Made by a program: the position numbers and the translations under genes. The notes below the pieces were generated by a model, which saw only the letters and a list, made by a program, of their open reading frames with translations, ran no database searches and was not told where the DNA came from. Below, piece by piece: positions 11,654 through 24,116 of a DNA stretch of 64,000 bases; position 1 is the stretch's first letter; each line of letters opens with the position of its first letter. The stretch is from Scalesia atractyloides. Lineage: Eukaryota; Streptophyta; Magnoliopsida; Asterales; Asteraceae. Location of the stretch: positions 4,381,054 to 4,445,053 of the forward strand of contig CAMTDV010000002.1 of NCBI GenBank assembly GCA_947069175.1. Reading direction: 5' to 3'.

Positions 11654-13050
11654 TATCTATACATGTGATATACAAACAATATTTATCAGGATTTATCTAA
11701 ATTATACAGTAATCCTTGATATTTACATTAGTTGGAATTTCTATAAAGATCTATACAAATCCCTATGATATTTTAAAGGATTTTAAGATTGACCCTACAT
11801 AGTATCCTGAGTAATCTAAGCATAATTCCAAATTCTGATAAGTGGGAACTTAATTTTCAACTTAATAAAAACAAATGAGTTTTTAGGAACCGCGCATTGC
11901 GGCGAAACCGTTAAGCGAAACAAAAAATAGTCGTTAAAACGTTTAATTACGCACACATGTTGTAGACCATTACATAAATGAAACAATATACAACATTAGT
12001 TTGTTATGGTATGGGCACTCCGTACAACAATCAAAGAGAACCAAAATGCCCAAAAGAATTTACAATGATCGATTGAGAACTATAAAAATGAGTAGCGTTA
12101 CCGATACAAATTTGAATTTTTTTATTAATTGAACTAAATATAAATCTTGAATGGAATACTATACATGGAACTTTGATAATCTTACATATGTGGTCAGATA
12201 AAGATATTGTTTTTAACAAAAATATTAAGCAGGGCATTAAATTATTAATTGCATTTATAGTTCCAAACAATCTTATTTTTCTGATGCCATTCGAAGTAAT
12301 CTTTTAAAAATCCATTTGAAGTGTGCAATAATTTTACACCATCTCTCTTTTTCTTTCTCTCCCAAAATCAACAACCCACACCACAAATTGACTCCGGCAC
12401 CACCCCCTACATTGTCACCACCATAGCACTACCATCCCCGCACCACCACTAACGCAAAACCACCACTATCGAGCGTCACCACCTTCGAACACCGCCAATC
12501 ACCACTACAACCAACATCTACTCGCCCCCACTATAACACCGGTTACCATCTTCACGCCACCACCTGTTTCTTTCTCTACAAATATTCTCCCTATCCAACA
12601 CTCTTTCTCACTCTCTCTTATCTTGATGGAAACTAAAGCAGATCGGTCGACATGTGTCACCAAATCTGGTTGTTGATAACTTTTTAGATAACTGGGTTCG
12701 CGACCAGAACCCTAAACACCGTTTGAATATCTTTTAGATCACACATACGTGGAGTGAAAGACAAAGCACAGAGGACACATGTTATAACCCTTTAGGATAG
12801 TGTTGTACTACATGGTTAATGTAATTGTACCATTGATTATGCACAAGCAAACAACATCGAAGGTGGAGTGGTGACAGTCATTTGGACCAGTAGGATTTTG
12901 ACACGTGAACAAATTCACCAATCAAAACACAGAAAAATTGAACAGTGTTTTGTGAGGAGGCTTAGAAGTTTCTAAATTAAAGAGGGGAAATACCAACTCC
13001 TATAGTCGTTAATGTGGGCTTGCTCACTTGGTAGAGACTTTTGTCTCTTA
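11654..13050. other. No gene seen; C-rich CACCAC tract at 12390-12560
   Basis: 11885-11925 carries a CCGCGCATTGCGGCG word like those near 15045 and 20925, of a type seen at TE ends. 12390-12560 is rich in CACCAC/CACCGCC on the + strand but has no long frame. Confidence 0.4.
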
Positions 13051-14921
13051 GACTATGGGGTGTGGGGCGTGGGTTAGGGCGGGGGAAGCCAAGAAACGCT
13101 AGCTGAGCCACACAGGGCCAAGATTGGCCACAGTGTTGCCCCGCTGACGTGGCTTTGAAGCCTGGCATGGGGCGATGGTGGGAGATGATGTGGTTGGCAA
13201 GGATTGGATGGTGGTATAGGATCGTTGGGCTAGCCGTTGGCCAACGACTAAAAAGAATTTTTTTTAAAATATTTTCTATATAAATCAAGCAATCCTTACT
13301 CATTCTTACTATCAAAATATTCAAAAACCACTTCCCATCACCAAAAAAAATATATACAATGAATTCTTCAAGTTCAAGCGATTCTTCTAATAGTTATGAT
13401 TTGTCATCCTCATCGGACGACGAGGCGGGAATATTATTATCAACAGTGGCGACGGTCCTGAAAGCTATCATTGAAGATTCAGACGAAGGGACTTCCCAAC
13501 CCAACCCAAACGGAGGAAATATATTGTTCATGAACACGAACTGCAAACGGTTTGCTGATAAGCGATTATTTGTCACCCAAACCAACGTATGATGAAAGAA
13601 TGTTTAGGCGTTGTTTTCGTATGAGTAAAACTTTAATTTTAAGAATATCAAAGGATTTAAAGGATAATTATGCTTTTTTCCAACAAAGACCCGATATACG
13701 TGTTAATTTAGAATTTACCACGTGGCAAAAGGTTATGGCCGCCCTAAGACAATTGGCTTACGAGAATAGTTGCGACATAATGGACGACTATTTAAAAATG
13801 TCGGCACGGGTGGCTAGGTAAAGTCTTCACAATTTTTGTGCGTATATCATTGAACTATATATGAAAAAAATACTTGAGAAAACCAATGTTTAGTGATATG
13901 CAACAAATTATGGAACATCACGGTAAATATCATGATCTTCCCGGGATGATAGGTAGTTTAGATTGTATGAAATGGGAGTGGGAACTTTATCCCACTGCAT
14001 GGCAAGGCTCTCACACAAACGGATATCATGGAATGCCGGCTATGATGCTTGAAGTTGTTACATCACAAGATCTTTGGATATGACATGCATTCTTTGGTAT
14101 GCCCAGTTCCCATAACGGTATAAACATTATTCATCACCCACCCCTTTTCAATGATCTAATACATGGTGTTGGACTTAAAGGAACATTTTTTGTAAATGAT
14201 GTTGAATACGAATATGGGTACCATCATGTTGATGGAATTTACCCTGAGTGGCCTGTTTTTGTGAAATCATTTTCAAGAGATGGAATCCTAGATCCTAAAA
14301 GAGTAAAGTTTAACAAAGTTCAGATGGCAGCATGCAAAGACGCCGAGCGAGCATTTGGTGTTTTGCAGAAAAGGTGGCCCAATTTGAGCATCCCTTGTCG
14401 ATTGAATGAAAAATGATCAAATAAGAAACGTGATGTACGCGTGCATCATTCTATACAACATGATTTTAGAGGATAAAGGTCGGACTTAGTTGAATATTAT
14501 TCGAGGAGACCGAATCAAATAACGAAGAAATTAGTGACAACAGAGAATGCAAAATCAAAATCTAATCGAGTCAAGACAAATAAATTCAAATTTCGAGCTG
14601 ATTTGGTAGAACATGTTTCGACACTTCCAAGATTCGACTACAGTGAAGACAAAGATGATGATGATGATGATCGATTTTTTTGGTGATCTAATATATTTTT
14701 TTGTTGTAGTTATTTAATATAAATTAAATTGGTGTTATTAAAATTAATTCATTAAATTGTATGATTAACATAAAAAAAAAAGAAAAGTAGGTGCCACATG
14801 GCACCCAACGCCACTTAGCCAGGCCTCCTCCACACCCCACTTTTTTTGGTGTGGACTGGTGGAGCCTACAAGTACCACATGTCGGGCAATGCCCCAACCC
14901 AAGCCCCCCCACCTTATAGTC
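13051..14921 (+). mobile_element. PIF/Harbinger transposon, full length, TSD TTA
   Basis: The terminal inverted repeats begin GACTATGGGGTGTGGGGC on the left and, read inward from the right, GACTATAAGGTGGGGGGGC. Both ends are bordered by TTA (13048-13050 and 14922-14924), the 3-bp duplication expected of PIF/Harbinger. It contains a broken nuclease gene and no Myb-like ORF1. A duplicate of its right four-fifths lies at 16489-20815. Confidence 0.85.
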
Positions 14922-16455
14922 TTAGTGGGAGGTCTTGTAATCAATCCCAAGAAAAGAGTAAATTATGATTAATTTGATTTAATTAAGAGTAATACTTACC
15001 GTAAAAAATCTTATAGTCAATAGATAATAACTAGAATAATACCCCGCGTGCGTTGCGCTGCAAACATTAGTTAAAGCACGTGCGTAGATCACGTTAAATC
15101 GAGCCGAGCAGTTGCGTCTCCCCGCTTTTATTTAGAGCGGATTATAACAAATCCATTGTGTACACACATTAGTAAGGATAAGTATTCGCGGCATAATATT
15201 TTACATATCATCTAGAAGCCGAAAAACGTGGTGCCAATGACAGCAAACATGCCAAACAACAACTATTTTTTCAAACCTGGTGCCAATGTGGTGCCGATAT
15301 GGTGTGGATTATAACAAATCCATTGTATACACACATTTTGTCAAACCTTTAAAATAACTTTCAAACCCATTTTCAAATAACCATAAATCTCACCAGTTTA
15401 ACCAAAATCCTTTTAATCTTTCAACTTCAATAATCTTACATGAACAAATTATATCGAATTTAAAAATAAACAAAAAAAATTAGCATACTTTTTGTACAAT
15501 TATCATTAAAACCCCTCACTGGAACCACGATTGTCATACCGCAACCTAACCATCTCCATTTCGCAAGTATCCGGCCCTTCACCACGTCTCCAAGATCGCT
15601 GCCGCCCAGACATTAAAGATTTCTCTCGTCTCTCTCTCAATGTGACTTCCATTCTGTCCCTTTTTATGAAGTGGTGGTGGAAGGTAAAACTCGTCAAAGC
15701 AACATGTGTAATCCAAAAGCAGCACATTATTTTTTCTATTAATCCATTGTCTAACATAAAAACAAAGGTACTACCTTCTTTGCATCTCAATGTAACAAAT
15801 TTATAAGTATATGTACATGATAAAAGAAGGGTTTACGGTGAAGAAGTATGGACAAGTGTATGAAGATGGACCACATAATCTATTTTTTTAAAAACACCCA
15901 AAGCTAAGAGTACAATCAACTAAAGCTTAAACTTGTTAATTATTTATATTGTTTTAATTTAATGGGTTAACCACGATAAATCAAATATCATCTACGAAAT
16001 TGTTTGTGTTCAAGTTTAAGAATAGTGTGTGGATGTATAATTAATAGCCACCTCACACCTCAAAGGACGAGTTATCTATACATGTGATCTTTTTGTACTA
16101 CCCAAGCCGTTTTAAGGATCCTTGCTGGATAGTTTTTGACAATGAATTTCAGTTGTTAGTATTCAGACATTTATGATGTTGAATCACGATGGTCCTCATG
16201 AAAACATGAAACATGTGCACTAAACATGTGGTGGCTAAAAAACTATACGGAAATCCTTGCTTTGCTCTATGTATTATTTAAACTAGTATTGAACCTATAT
16301 TACGGAAGCGTAAAATCGTTAAAAATACTAATGTTATGACGTCGGTACAAACCCGCGTGTTGTTAACATACATAAGTTTATAAAAAAACGAAATCCAAAC
16401 ATCGTAATTGTTGCAAACCTTTACCGTCATTGTGGTGAGATCATTCATAATATTT
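13239..16455 (+). repeat. 3.2-kb tandem duplication, unit I
   Basis: From about 13239 (CCAACGACTA) to 16455 the sequence aligns collinearly with 16489-22344, allowing for the 2.64-kb solo LTR in the second unit. Homology runs about 1.5 kb past the Harbinger right end (14922-16455 against 20815-22344), so this is a genomic duplication and not a second transposition. 14925-16455 holds no gene. Confidence 0.85.
13359..14700 (+). pseudogene. Harbinger nuclease (DDE_Tnp_4 type), broken
   Basis: The N-terminus is a Ser/Asp-rich tail (MNSSSSSDSSNSYDL), followed after a frameshift near 13540 by ERMFRRCFRMSK, LRQLAYENS and a catalytic block GMIGSLDCMKWEWELYP (first Asp) near 13944-13995. A second block holds HAFFGMPSSHNGINI (D2 region), and a third holds DAERAFGVLQKRW (the Glu of the DDE triad) near 14340-14380. 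Stops lie near 13819 (TAA) and 14081 (TGA), with frameshifts near 13865 and 14413. The protein would act on its own inverted repeats, but this copy cannot. Confidence 0.88.
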
Positions 16456-17851
16456 TAATTATATAACCTCAATTAAAAGCTTTACCTCCAACGGCTATTT
16501 AAAAAAAAATTCTTTTACATATTTTCTATATAAATCAAACAATCCTTACTCATTCTTACTATCCAAGTATTCAATAACTACTTTCCATCACCAAAAAAAT
16601 ATATACAATGAATTCTTCAAGTTCAAGCGATTCGTCTGATAGTTATGATTTGTCATCCTCATCGGACAACGAGGTGAGAATATTATTATCAAAAATGGCG
16701 ATGGTCCTGAAAGCTATCGTTGAGATTCAGATGAAGGGACTTCCCAACTGTTACACCCCGACCCGCAGCGGAAATAAGAGTCGGGGCATAATTGGGTTAT
16801 CACCAAAGCTCATGATGTTTACTAATATGTTTCACTTTTTTTAAATCCAAATTACATTTCAAAGTTCCAAGTCAAATTCATACAATACAAGGAAAGGGAA
16901 GATTAACTAAACAAATCCATAATCTAAACTGGTTTATTCTTCTAGGCCGCCCTATATGTTTCTTGCTTCAACTTGATCACCTGTATCATGTGTAAAAATG
17001 GGAAATTTTGGGTCAACAAAAGTTAGCGAGTGAACCTTGTTTAAAAACGTTTGTTATTGATTTATTATTTAATTTAATTTTTGGGAAAATTGTGCAATAA
17101 TCATATATGAGCAAATGTATGTAAACATAACAATCACAAACCACCTTGCTTAAGCATGAAATAAGAATGACAATGTATGTGTTGGCAACGTCCCGTTCAC
17201 GCTCATAGGTAATGGGGAACGGACGACCTATGCTAATGTATGTGAGATCAAGGCTCAATCAAACGGAGCCGATCTTATGTTGGCAACGCCTGGTTCACGC
17301 TCATAGGTAATGGGGAACAGCTCACGCTCATAGGTAATGGGGAGCGGCGGCCTATGAAATGTATGTACTGAAATGATAAAATTAATCTAAACTTCAACCA
17401 CACAGTCAATGGATACACCTTGAATACACATTGATCATAAACATGATGGATGCACAATGATTAATTATAATAAATAAATACGACACATGATACACCCCAA
17501 AATGTGATTAAAACGGGGAATTTGTAGAGATTCACTCACATTGGATGCGTTTGTTTGAAGATGTTGGATGCGCACGAGTTTAGGGGATTGATCGACGAGA
17601 GATAACTAACCAAATAAGTAATGAAACGGTAAGTATGTGGATTTTATTAACTATTTTAATAAGATTTTTGGGTATAAATTTGTGAGTTTAAGGCTACTTT
17701 CTAATCTTGAAAACGTTATTTTTAAGTATTTTTAATTGATTTTTAATTTAAATAATTGATTTAATAAATAAAATAAATAATAAAAAAAAAAGTTGACTTT
17801 GACCGTTGACCGTTGACCGTTACTGTTGACCGGTTTAATTGTGTGAAATTG

Positions 17852-18265
17852 TGCGCTGAGTGAGGCTCGAACCCGAGACCTCCCGTACGCGTGCACGCAG
17901 CTCTACCAACTGAGCTACGTGTCTAACCCGAAATAATTCTGTTTTTAATTATACTTATATACTATTTACTTTAAACCGAAAATTATTTATTTTTAAAAAG
18001 CTTTTAAACGTAACGGACCGGTGCTGACCACAGGTCTCGAACCTGGGACCTGTGGGTTAGCGTACACACAGTCCACCGCTGGACTGTGTGTGTCACTTGG
18101 TTATTAACTCGGTTTTTATTATACTTAACATATACTGTGCGTCAACCCGGTTCAGTTAAAAAGGCAGATTTTTATTTCAAGTGGGTAAAGCTGGGACAGG
18201 ATTCGAACTCGCGTCTCGTGTATGTTTGTTGCACACAGTCCACCGCTGGACTGTGTGTCTAACCC
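17852..18265 (-). repeat. Three tRNA-like modules in LTR A, sense to the LTR
   Basis: Modules at about 17852-17930, 18021-18095 and 18185-18265 repeat every 167-169 bp. Read on the minus strand each starts near TTAGACAC and ends with a B-box-like TTCGA word. The first (17852-17930) keeps an A box (TAGCTCAGTTGG) and GGGTTCGAGCC. The other two replace the D arm with the perfect hairpin ACACAGTCCA...TGGACTGTGT. None has a normal anticodon arm. Confidence 0.8.
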
Positions 18266-19118
18266 GTTTATTAAACCGATTTTAATTATTCTTATATTAT
18301 ACCACACTTCATCTTCTTTGTTCAAAACATAAACATCGATCAAAAGACTGTTATTTGCTAAGCTAGCTCAATGAAGGTTATGAGCCATCGAAAAGAAAAT
18401 GAATGGAAAGAGATTGGAGGGTTGATTGTACTAACTGTTCGCTTTTCTTCAGACGTCCGGCAAGGTCGTCGGCTCCGTCTTGGTGAGCTGCGGCTGATAG
18501 AATCTACCAATAATTTGGAGGGATTAGATGTGAAGTGGGACTACTGGGTAATGACTATCAGTGAAACAGAAGAATCATACCGATAATCAGCAGTTCCCCT
18601 GAAAGTTCAGAAATTTCTCCGGCGAATCAGATAATCCGGCAACGTTGACTGCAAAGGATTCTGGGTGAGGGATTTATATTAGAATTTGTCTAATAATTGA
18701 ATGAGCCAAAAAAAATCGAAGTAATTACCGTGCAGGTGGAAGTCTCGGTTTTCCGGCGACTTGCAGATGTTTTCCGGCGAGGAAATTTTCGTCGAGAAAA
18801 AGTGCGATTTGGGAGCGAAAAGGTTTCTGGTGAATTGTGGGTGAATTTATAGGGTAGTATCGAGGTGAATGGGGTCTGAATTCGGTCTTAATTCGAAGTC
18901 AGCCGTTCTCCGGCGGTTACGGCTGTTGTCGCGGGTTCAGACGTCCGTTATAACCGTCGCTAGAGTTAATTCAATGGTTAATTCGAGCAGAAACGTAATT
19001 TATCGGCGAAGTCGTCGGGATTTCCGACGACTGCTTTTTGGGCGCAAATTGACCGAGTTTTGAATTCCGCACATCATTATTTGATTTAATAGATTCATTA
19101 ACATAACAGAAAATCAAA

Positions 19119-19199
19119 GTGGCGGAGTGGTTTATGGCGTGTGAGTTAAGACTTTGAGGAAATAACCGGCTGACCCGGGTTCGACTCCCGGCAGCCGGT
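19119..19199 (+). repeat. tRNA-Ser/Leu-like module, antisense to LTR A
   Basis: It contains an A box (TGGCGGAGTGG), a long variable region and a perfect T arm, CCGGG-TTCGACT-CCCGG. A TTTTCC run follows directly, as expected of a Pol III stop. The acceptor stem is poor, so it is not a working tRNA gene. Confidence 0.7.
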
Positions 19200-21665
19200 T
19201 TTCCTTTTTAATTAATTCATTTTTATATTTTTACAATTTTAATTTATATCTTTTAATTTGTTGATCAATTATGAATCGTTTAAAATTAAAAATAAGCCGT
19301 AAATGAACAACAAAAATTTAAAACTGATTGTTCGGTTATTAAACGAAGCGGGTTTCGAAAACCCGTTTTTCGACAAATGTTACACCAACCCCAAACCAAA
19401 CGGAAGAAGTATATTGTTCGAGAATGTGAACTGCAAACGGTTTGTTGGTAAGCGATTATTTGTCACCCGAACCAACGTATGAGGAAAGAATGTTTAGGCG
19501 TTATTTTTGTATGAGTAAAAATTTATTTTTAAGAATATCAAAGGATTTAGAGGATAATTATGCTTTTTTCGGACAAAGACCGATGCGCGTGGTAATTTCG
19601 GATTTACCATGTGGCAAAAGTTTACGACCCCTAAGACAATTGGCTTACGAGAATAGTTCCGGTATAATTGACGACTATTTAAAAATGTCAGCACAAGTGG
19701 CTAGGGAAAGTCTTCACAATTTTTGTGCGTATATCATTGAACTATATATGAAAAAATACTTGAGAAAACCAGCGTTTAGTGATATGCAACAAATAATGAA
19801 ACATCACGCTAAATATCATGATCTCCCCGGGATGATAGGTAGTTTGGATTGTATGAAATGAGAGTGAGAACTTTGTCCAACTGCATTGCAAGGCTCTCAC
19901 ATAAGCGGATATCATGGTATGCTGGCTATGATGCTTGAAGTTGTTATATTACAAGATCTTTGGATATGGCATGCATTCTTTGGTATGCCCGGTTCACATA
20001 ACAATATTAACATTATTCAGCACTCACCCCTTTTCAATAATCTAATAAATGTTGTTGGACCTAAAGGAACATTTTTTTTGTAAATGATGTTGAATACTAG
20101 TATGGGTAGTATCTTGTTGATGGAATATACCCTGAGTGGGCTATTTTTGTGAAATCATTTTCAAGAGGTGGAACCCTAGATCCTAAAAGAGTAAAGTTTA
20201 ACAAAGTTCAGATGGCGGCACGCAAAGACGTCGAGCGAGCATTTGGTGTTTTGCAGAAAAGGTGGCTCATTTTAAGCATGCCTTGTCGATTGTATGAAAA
20301 AGATCAAATAACAAACGTGATGTACGCGTGCATCATTCTATACAACATGATTTTAGAGATTGAAGGCCGGGCAATAGTTGAATATTATCCGAGAATACCG
20401 AATCAAATAACGAAGAAATTAGAGAGGAACAAAGAACACAAAATCAAAATCTAATCGAGTCAAGACAAATAAATTAAATCTTCGAGCTGATTTGGTAGAA
20501 CATGTTTTGATACTTCCTAGATTCAACTACATTGAAGACGAAGATGATGATGATCGATTTTTTTGGTAATGTAATATATTTTTTTGTTGTAGTTATTTAG
20601 TATAAATTAAATAGGTGATTTTAAAATTAATTAATTAAATTCTATGATTAATATAAAAAAGAAAATTACGTGCCACATGGTACCCCAACGTCGCCTAGCC
20701 ATGCCCCCTCCACACCCCACTTTTTTGGGTCTGAACTGGTGGAGCTCACAAGTGCCACTTGTCGAGCAATGCCCCCAACCCAAGCGCCCTCACACCCTTT
20801 ACTCTTAGTGTGAGGTATTGTATTCAATCCCAAGGAAAGAGTAAGTTATGATTAATTTGATATAATTAAGAGTAATAGTTGCCGTAAAAAAAGCCTTATA
20901 GTCAATGATAATACCCCACGAGCGTTGCGCCACAGACATCAAGTTAAAGCACGTGCGTACATCATGTTAAATCTAGCCAAGCCGTTGCGTCTCCCAGCTT
21001 TATTTAGAGCGGATTATAACAAATCCATTGTGTACGGTCATTAGTAAGGATAACTATTCACGGCATAATATTTTACATATCATCTAGAAGCCGAAAAACG
21101 TGGTGACAATGACTACAAACATGCCAAATTACAACTATTTTGTCAAACCTGGTGCCAATGTGGCGCGGATTATAACAATTCCATTGTGTACACACATTTT
21201 GTCAAACCTTTAAAATAACCTTCAAACCCATTTTCAAATAACCATAAATCTCACCAGTTTAACCAAAATCCTTTGAATCTTTCAACTTCAATAATCGTAC
21301 ATGAACTCATTATATCAAACTTAAAAATAAACAAAACAATTAGCATACTTTTTGTACATTTATCATTAGAACCCCTCACTGGAGCCACGATTGTCATACC
21401 GCAACCTAACCATCTCCATTTCGCGAGTATTCGGCCCTTCACCACGTCTCCAACATCGCCGCTGCCCAGACATTAAAGATTTCTCTCGCCTCTCTCTCTC
21501 TCTCTCACCGTGACTTCCATTCTGTCCCTTTTTATGATGTGGTGGTGGAAGATAAAACTCGTCAAAACAACATTTGTAATCCAAAAGTAACACATTATTT
21601 TCTATTAATCCATCGTCTAACGTCAAAAACAAAGAGTACAACTTTTTTGCATCTCAATGTAACAA

Positions 21666-21667
<2 letters not shown>

Positions 21668-21708
<41 letters not shown>
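21668..21708. repeat. (TA)n microsatellite
   Basis: About 20 TA units. The matching place in unit I (near 15802) has only a short ATAAGTATATG, so the array grew after the duplication. Confidence 0.95.
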
Positions 21709-21711
<3 letters not shown>

Positions 21712-22669
21712 AAAGAAGGGTTTTATAGTGGAGAAGTATGGACAAGTGTATGAAGATGGACGAGATAATCTTTTTTGTAAACACCTAAAGCTAAGAGTAC
21801 AATCAACTTAAGCTAAAACTAGTTGATTATTTATAGTGTTTTAATTTAATGGGTTAAGCATGATAAATCAAATATCATTTACGAAATTGTTTGTGTTCCA
21901 TTTTATAAATAGTGTGTGCATGTATAATTAATAGCCACCTCACACCTCGAAGGACGAGTTATCTATAAATGTGATCATTTTGTACTACCTAGGCCGTCTT
22001 AAGGATCCTTGCTGGATATTTTTGACAATTTATTTCAGATGTTACTATCCAGACAAATTTATGATGTTGAATCATGATGGTCCTAATAAAAACATGAAAC
22101 ATGTGCACTAAACATGTGGTGGCTAAAAAACTATACGGGAATCCTCGCTTTGCTCTATATATTATTTAAACTAGCATTGGATCTGCGTTACGGAAGCGTA
22201 AAATCCTTAAAAATACTAATGTGAAGATGTCTGTACAAACCCGCGCGTTGTTAACATACAAAAGTTTATAAAAAAAACGAAATCCAAACATCGTAATTAT
22301 TGCAAACCTTTACCGTCATTGCGGTGAGACCATTCATAATATTCAAAAACTCATATAAGAGAATGAAGCCATTGAAAAGCCTAACACTCAACCATTAATA
22401 AAAATAAACACGTTGCAACTGAAAGAAAATTAATGAGTGGATAATCAAACAGTTATAAATATTAATGTATCATATTTCAATAAATAACAAGCATGTCGTC
22501 GCAGATATCACATGGTTTGTTTAGTTATATCATATGCAGACATTTCAAAGTTAAATATTTATTTTAAGACAATAGAGTCGTTGAAATTGAAAAACTAATT
22601 AAAAAAACAACAAAAGTAATAAATTTATAAGGATAAAAAGTTTAATAATCACTGATGATAAATAAAACT

Positions 22670-22985
22670 ACCAAATAATAATAATTTTTATATTCTAAGA
22701 AGAACATATATGCAAATATATACTGAATTAGTTAATCTGGTTTATTAATCATTATTAAGTTATATGAAAGGATATAATCATCTTAAATGCAAAGTGGGCA
22801 ATACCGACGACAATTGTAGCCGCTAACTACCAATTAATAATAATTTTTACATTCTAATTCTATGAAGAATCTATATGTAAATACTGAATTAATTAATCCA
22901 GTTTATTAATCATTATTAAGTTATTTTAAAGGATATAATCATCTTAAATGCAAAGTGGGCAATTACCAACGCCAATGTAGCCGCT
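22670..22985. repeat. Two-copy tandem repeat, about 160 bp
   Basis: 22670-22828 and 22829-22985 share TAATAATTTTTA, TTTATTAATCATTATTAAGT, CATCTTAAATGCAAAGTGGG and TGTAGCCGCTAA in the same order. Confidence 0.85.
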
Positions 22986-23635
22986 AAAGGCCCATGATAT
23001 CGCTGCTTAAAGTTTTACCAACGACTAATCTTTTGTTTTTTGAATGACAAATTTGGATTACTGACGGATTATATGAGTATTATCGTGACACCAGCGGAAC
23101 CACCCAGTCGTACACCAATTCAAGAGGAACCCCACTAAATATGGAAAAATCTCCATTTGTAGGAATCGAATCTAGGATCAATTGGAACCAAAACCTTATC
23201 CCACCCTCAAGATGCCAATATACTATGAAGCCATGGGCTACTGATGACTAGTCTAAATTCAAATTTCCCTTTTATCATCTTCTTTAACAAACCATTGGAG
23301 ATCAAGGCTTAACGACCCATATCAAGCATCAAAAACCACTCTAAAATCCCGTATACAATTCTTAACGTCACTTGTTTGTTTACGATCAAACTCTCATTCT
23401 AAACTAATCTCTCAAGTCACCACCAGCCCCACCTCCAAGATCCTTCCCCCCACCGTCAAGAAAATGTCACTGCCACCATGCCAATGATTAAGAGCGGAAT
23501 AAACAGCGACGAAATCGTGAAGCATGAGAGTGAAGAAGGGGCAATATGATCATTTTTGTCGGTGGTACTGTAGCCACCAACTTTCAAGTTTTATACTATT
23601 AGTAATAGTAATAGTAATTAGTAATAGTATTTGTT

Positions 23636-23671
23636 TAATAATAATAATAATAATAATAATATTAATAGTAA

Positions 23672-23712
<41 letters not shown>

Positions 23713-23713
23713 G
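23636..23713. repeat. (AAT)n/(ATT)n microsatellite, palindromic
   Basis: Trinucleotide AAT units turn into ATT units about a third of the way along, so the tract can fold on itself. Open frames across it encode only poly-Asn or poly-Ile/Leu and are artefacts. Confidence 0.95.
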
Positions 23714-24064
23714 TCAAACTAACAACTTCGATTGCGTAAACAATTAAGATATGTGAATTCACTATCAATGATGAAATCTACATGGTATACTTATTAACTT
23801 ATCTTATACAAAAAGAAGTTACGTTGGCTAAAATGTGAAGCCCTATATAACTTTTGTTATTCGCATTAGAAACACTAAAAGAAAAAACATGTTACTATTA
23901 TAAACAAAATCATACACATTTAAGAATCTCCACCAAATATCTAATCCTCTTATGTGTACGATCTTGAGATGTCATGCCACGTGAATTGAAATCATTGGTG
24001 CAGTAAAGCTGAGGTGCCATTGAGCATAATAATTATAATTAATAACCATATCAAAATCTACTTG

Positions 24065-24073
24065 TATATAAAC
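24065..24073 (+). promoter_or_regulatory. TATA box of PI-2
   Basis: TATATAAAC, about 45 bp before the ATG at 24117. It matches the PI-1 box in sequence and roughly in position. Confidence 0.6.
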
Positions 24074-24116
24074 ATCTTTGTATCTTCAAGTTCCTTCAAC
24101 TCAAGTGAAGAAAAAA

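Larger units (their letters stand above)
16749..19384 (-). mobile_element. Solo LTR A (2636 bp), Ty3/Gypsy chromovirus-related, TSD CCAAC
   Basis: Reads on the minus strand from TGTAACATTTG to GGGTCGGGGTGTAACA. CCAAC stands at both borders (16744-16748 and 19385-19389), and the pre-insertion sequence is visible in the duplicate near 13497-13510. It lacks an internal region, so it is a recombined solo LTR. A TATA-like CCTATAAATTC lies on the minus strand near 18845-18855. It is related to LTR B and to the LTRs of the Gypsy element at 55655. It carries three sense and one antisense tRNA-like modules. Confidence 0.9.
16608..20454 (+). pseudogene. Harbinger nuclease, duplicate copy split by solo LTR A
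   Basis: The N-terminal part (16608-16748) repeats the MNSSSSSDSSDSYDL start and shifts frame near 16720. It is then cut by the LTR and continues at 19390. The body has GMIGSLDCMK near 19832-19861 followed at once by TGA. The D2 block (LWIWHAFFGMPG) lies near 19957-19992 and the Glu block (VERAFGVLQKRW) near 20230-20265. Lesions differ from those of the 13359-14700 copy, so decay went on after duplication. Confidence 0.85.
16489..22344 (+). repeat. 3.2-kb tandem duplication, unit II, interrupted by solo LTR A
   Basis: Second copy of 13239-16455. The start (CCAACGGCTA) lacks the Harbinger left inverted repeat, while the right end (near 20800-20815) is kept and again followed by TTA. Subtracting the solo LTR and its 5-bp duplication leaves about 3.2 kb, equal to unit I. 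A (TA)n tract (21668-21708) is an expansion specific to this copy. Confidence 0.85.
22345..24064. other. Upstream region of PI-2; no gene seen
   Basis: AT-rich. It includes a 160-bp tandem repeat and an ATT/AAT microsatellite. From about 23720 onward it aligns with 2810-3240 upstream of PI-1, so the proximal promoters of the two fusion genes share ancestry. Confidence 0.6.

Noticed and set aside
12390..12600. CACC-rich tract as a proline/threonine-rich coding exon
   Set aside because: No frame stays open over its length on either strand with splice sites I could support.
15506..15806. Overlapping frames on both strands, repeated at 21366-21641
   Set aside because: The repetition is due to the 3.2-kb duplication. 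The frames differ by shifts between copies and show no domain.
17852..17930. Apparent tRNA gene (A box TAGCTCAGTTGG, B box GGGTTCGAGCC)
   Set aside because: No proper anticodon stem-loop and no pairing acceptor stem. It repeats with relatives inside an LTR, so I call it a tRNA-like module.
18371..19063. Two open frames in solo LTR A
   Set aside because: They lie within LTR DNA, are not conserved in LTR B, and have no domain.
23524..23768. Open frames on both strands across a trinucleotide repeat
   Set aside because: They encode only poly-Asn or poly-Ile/Leu from the AAT/ATT microsatellite.
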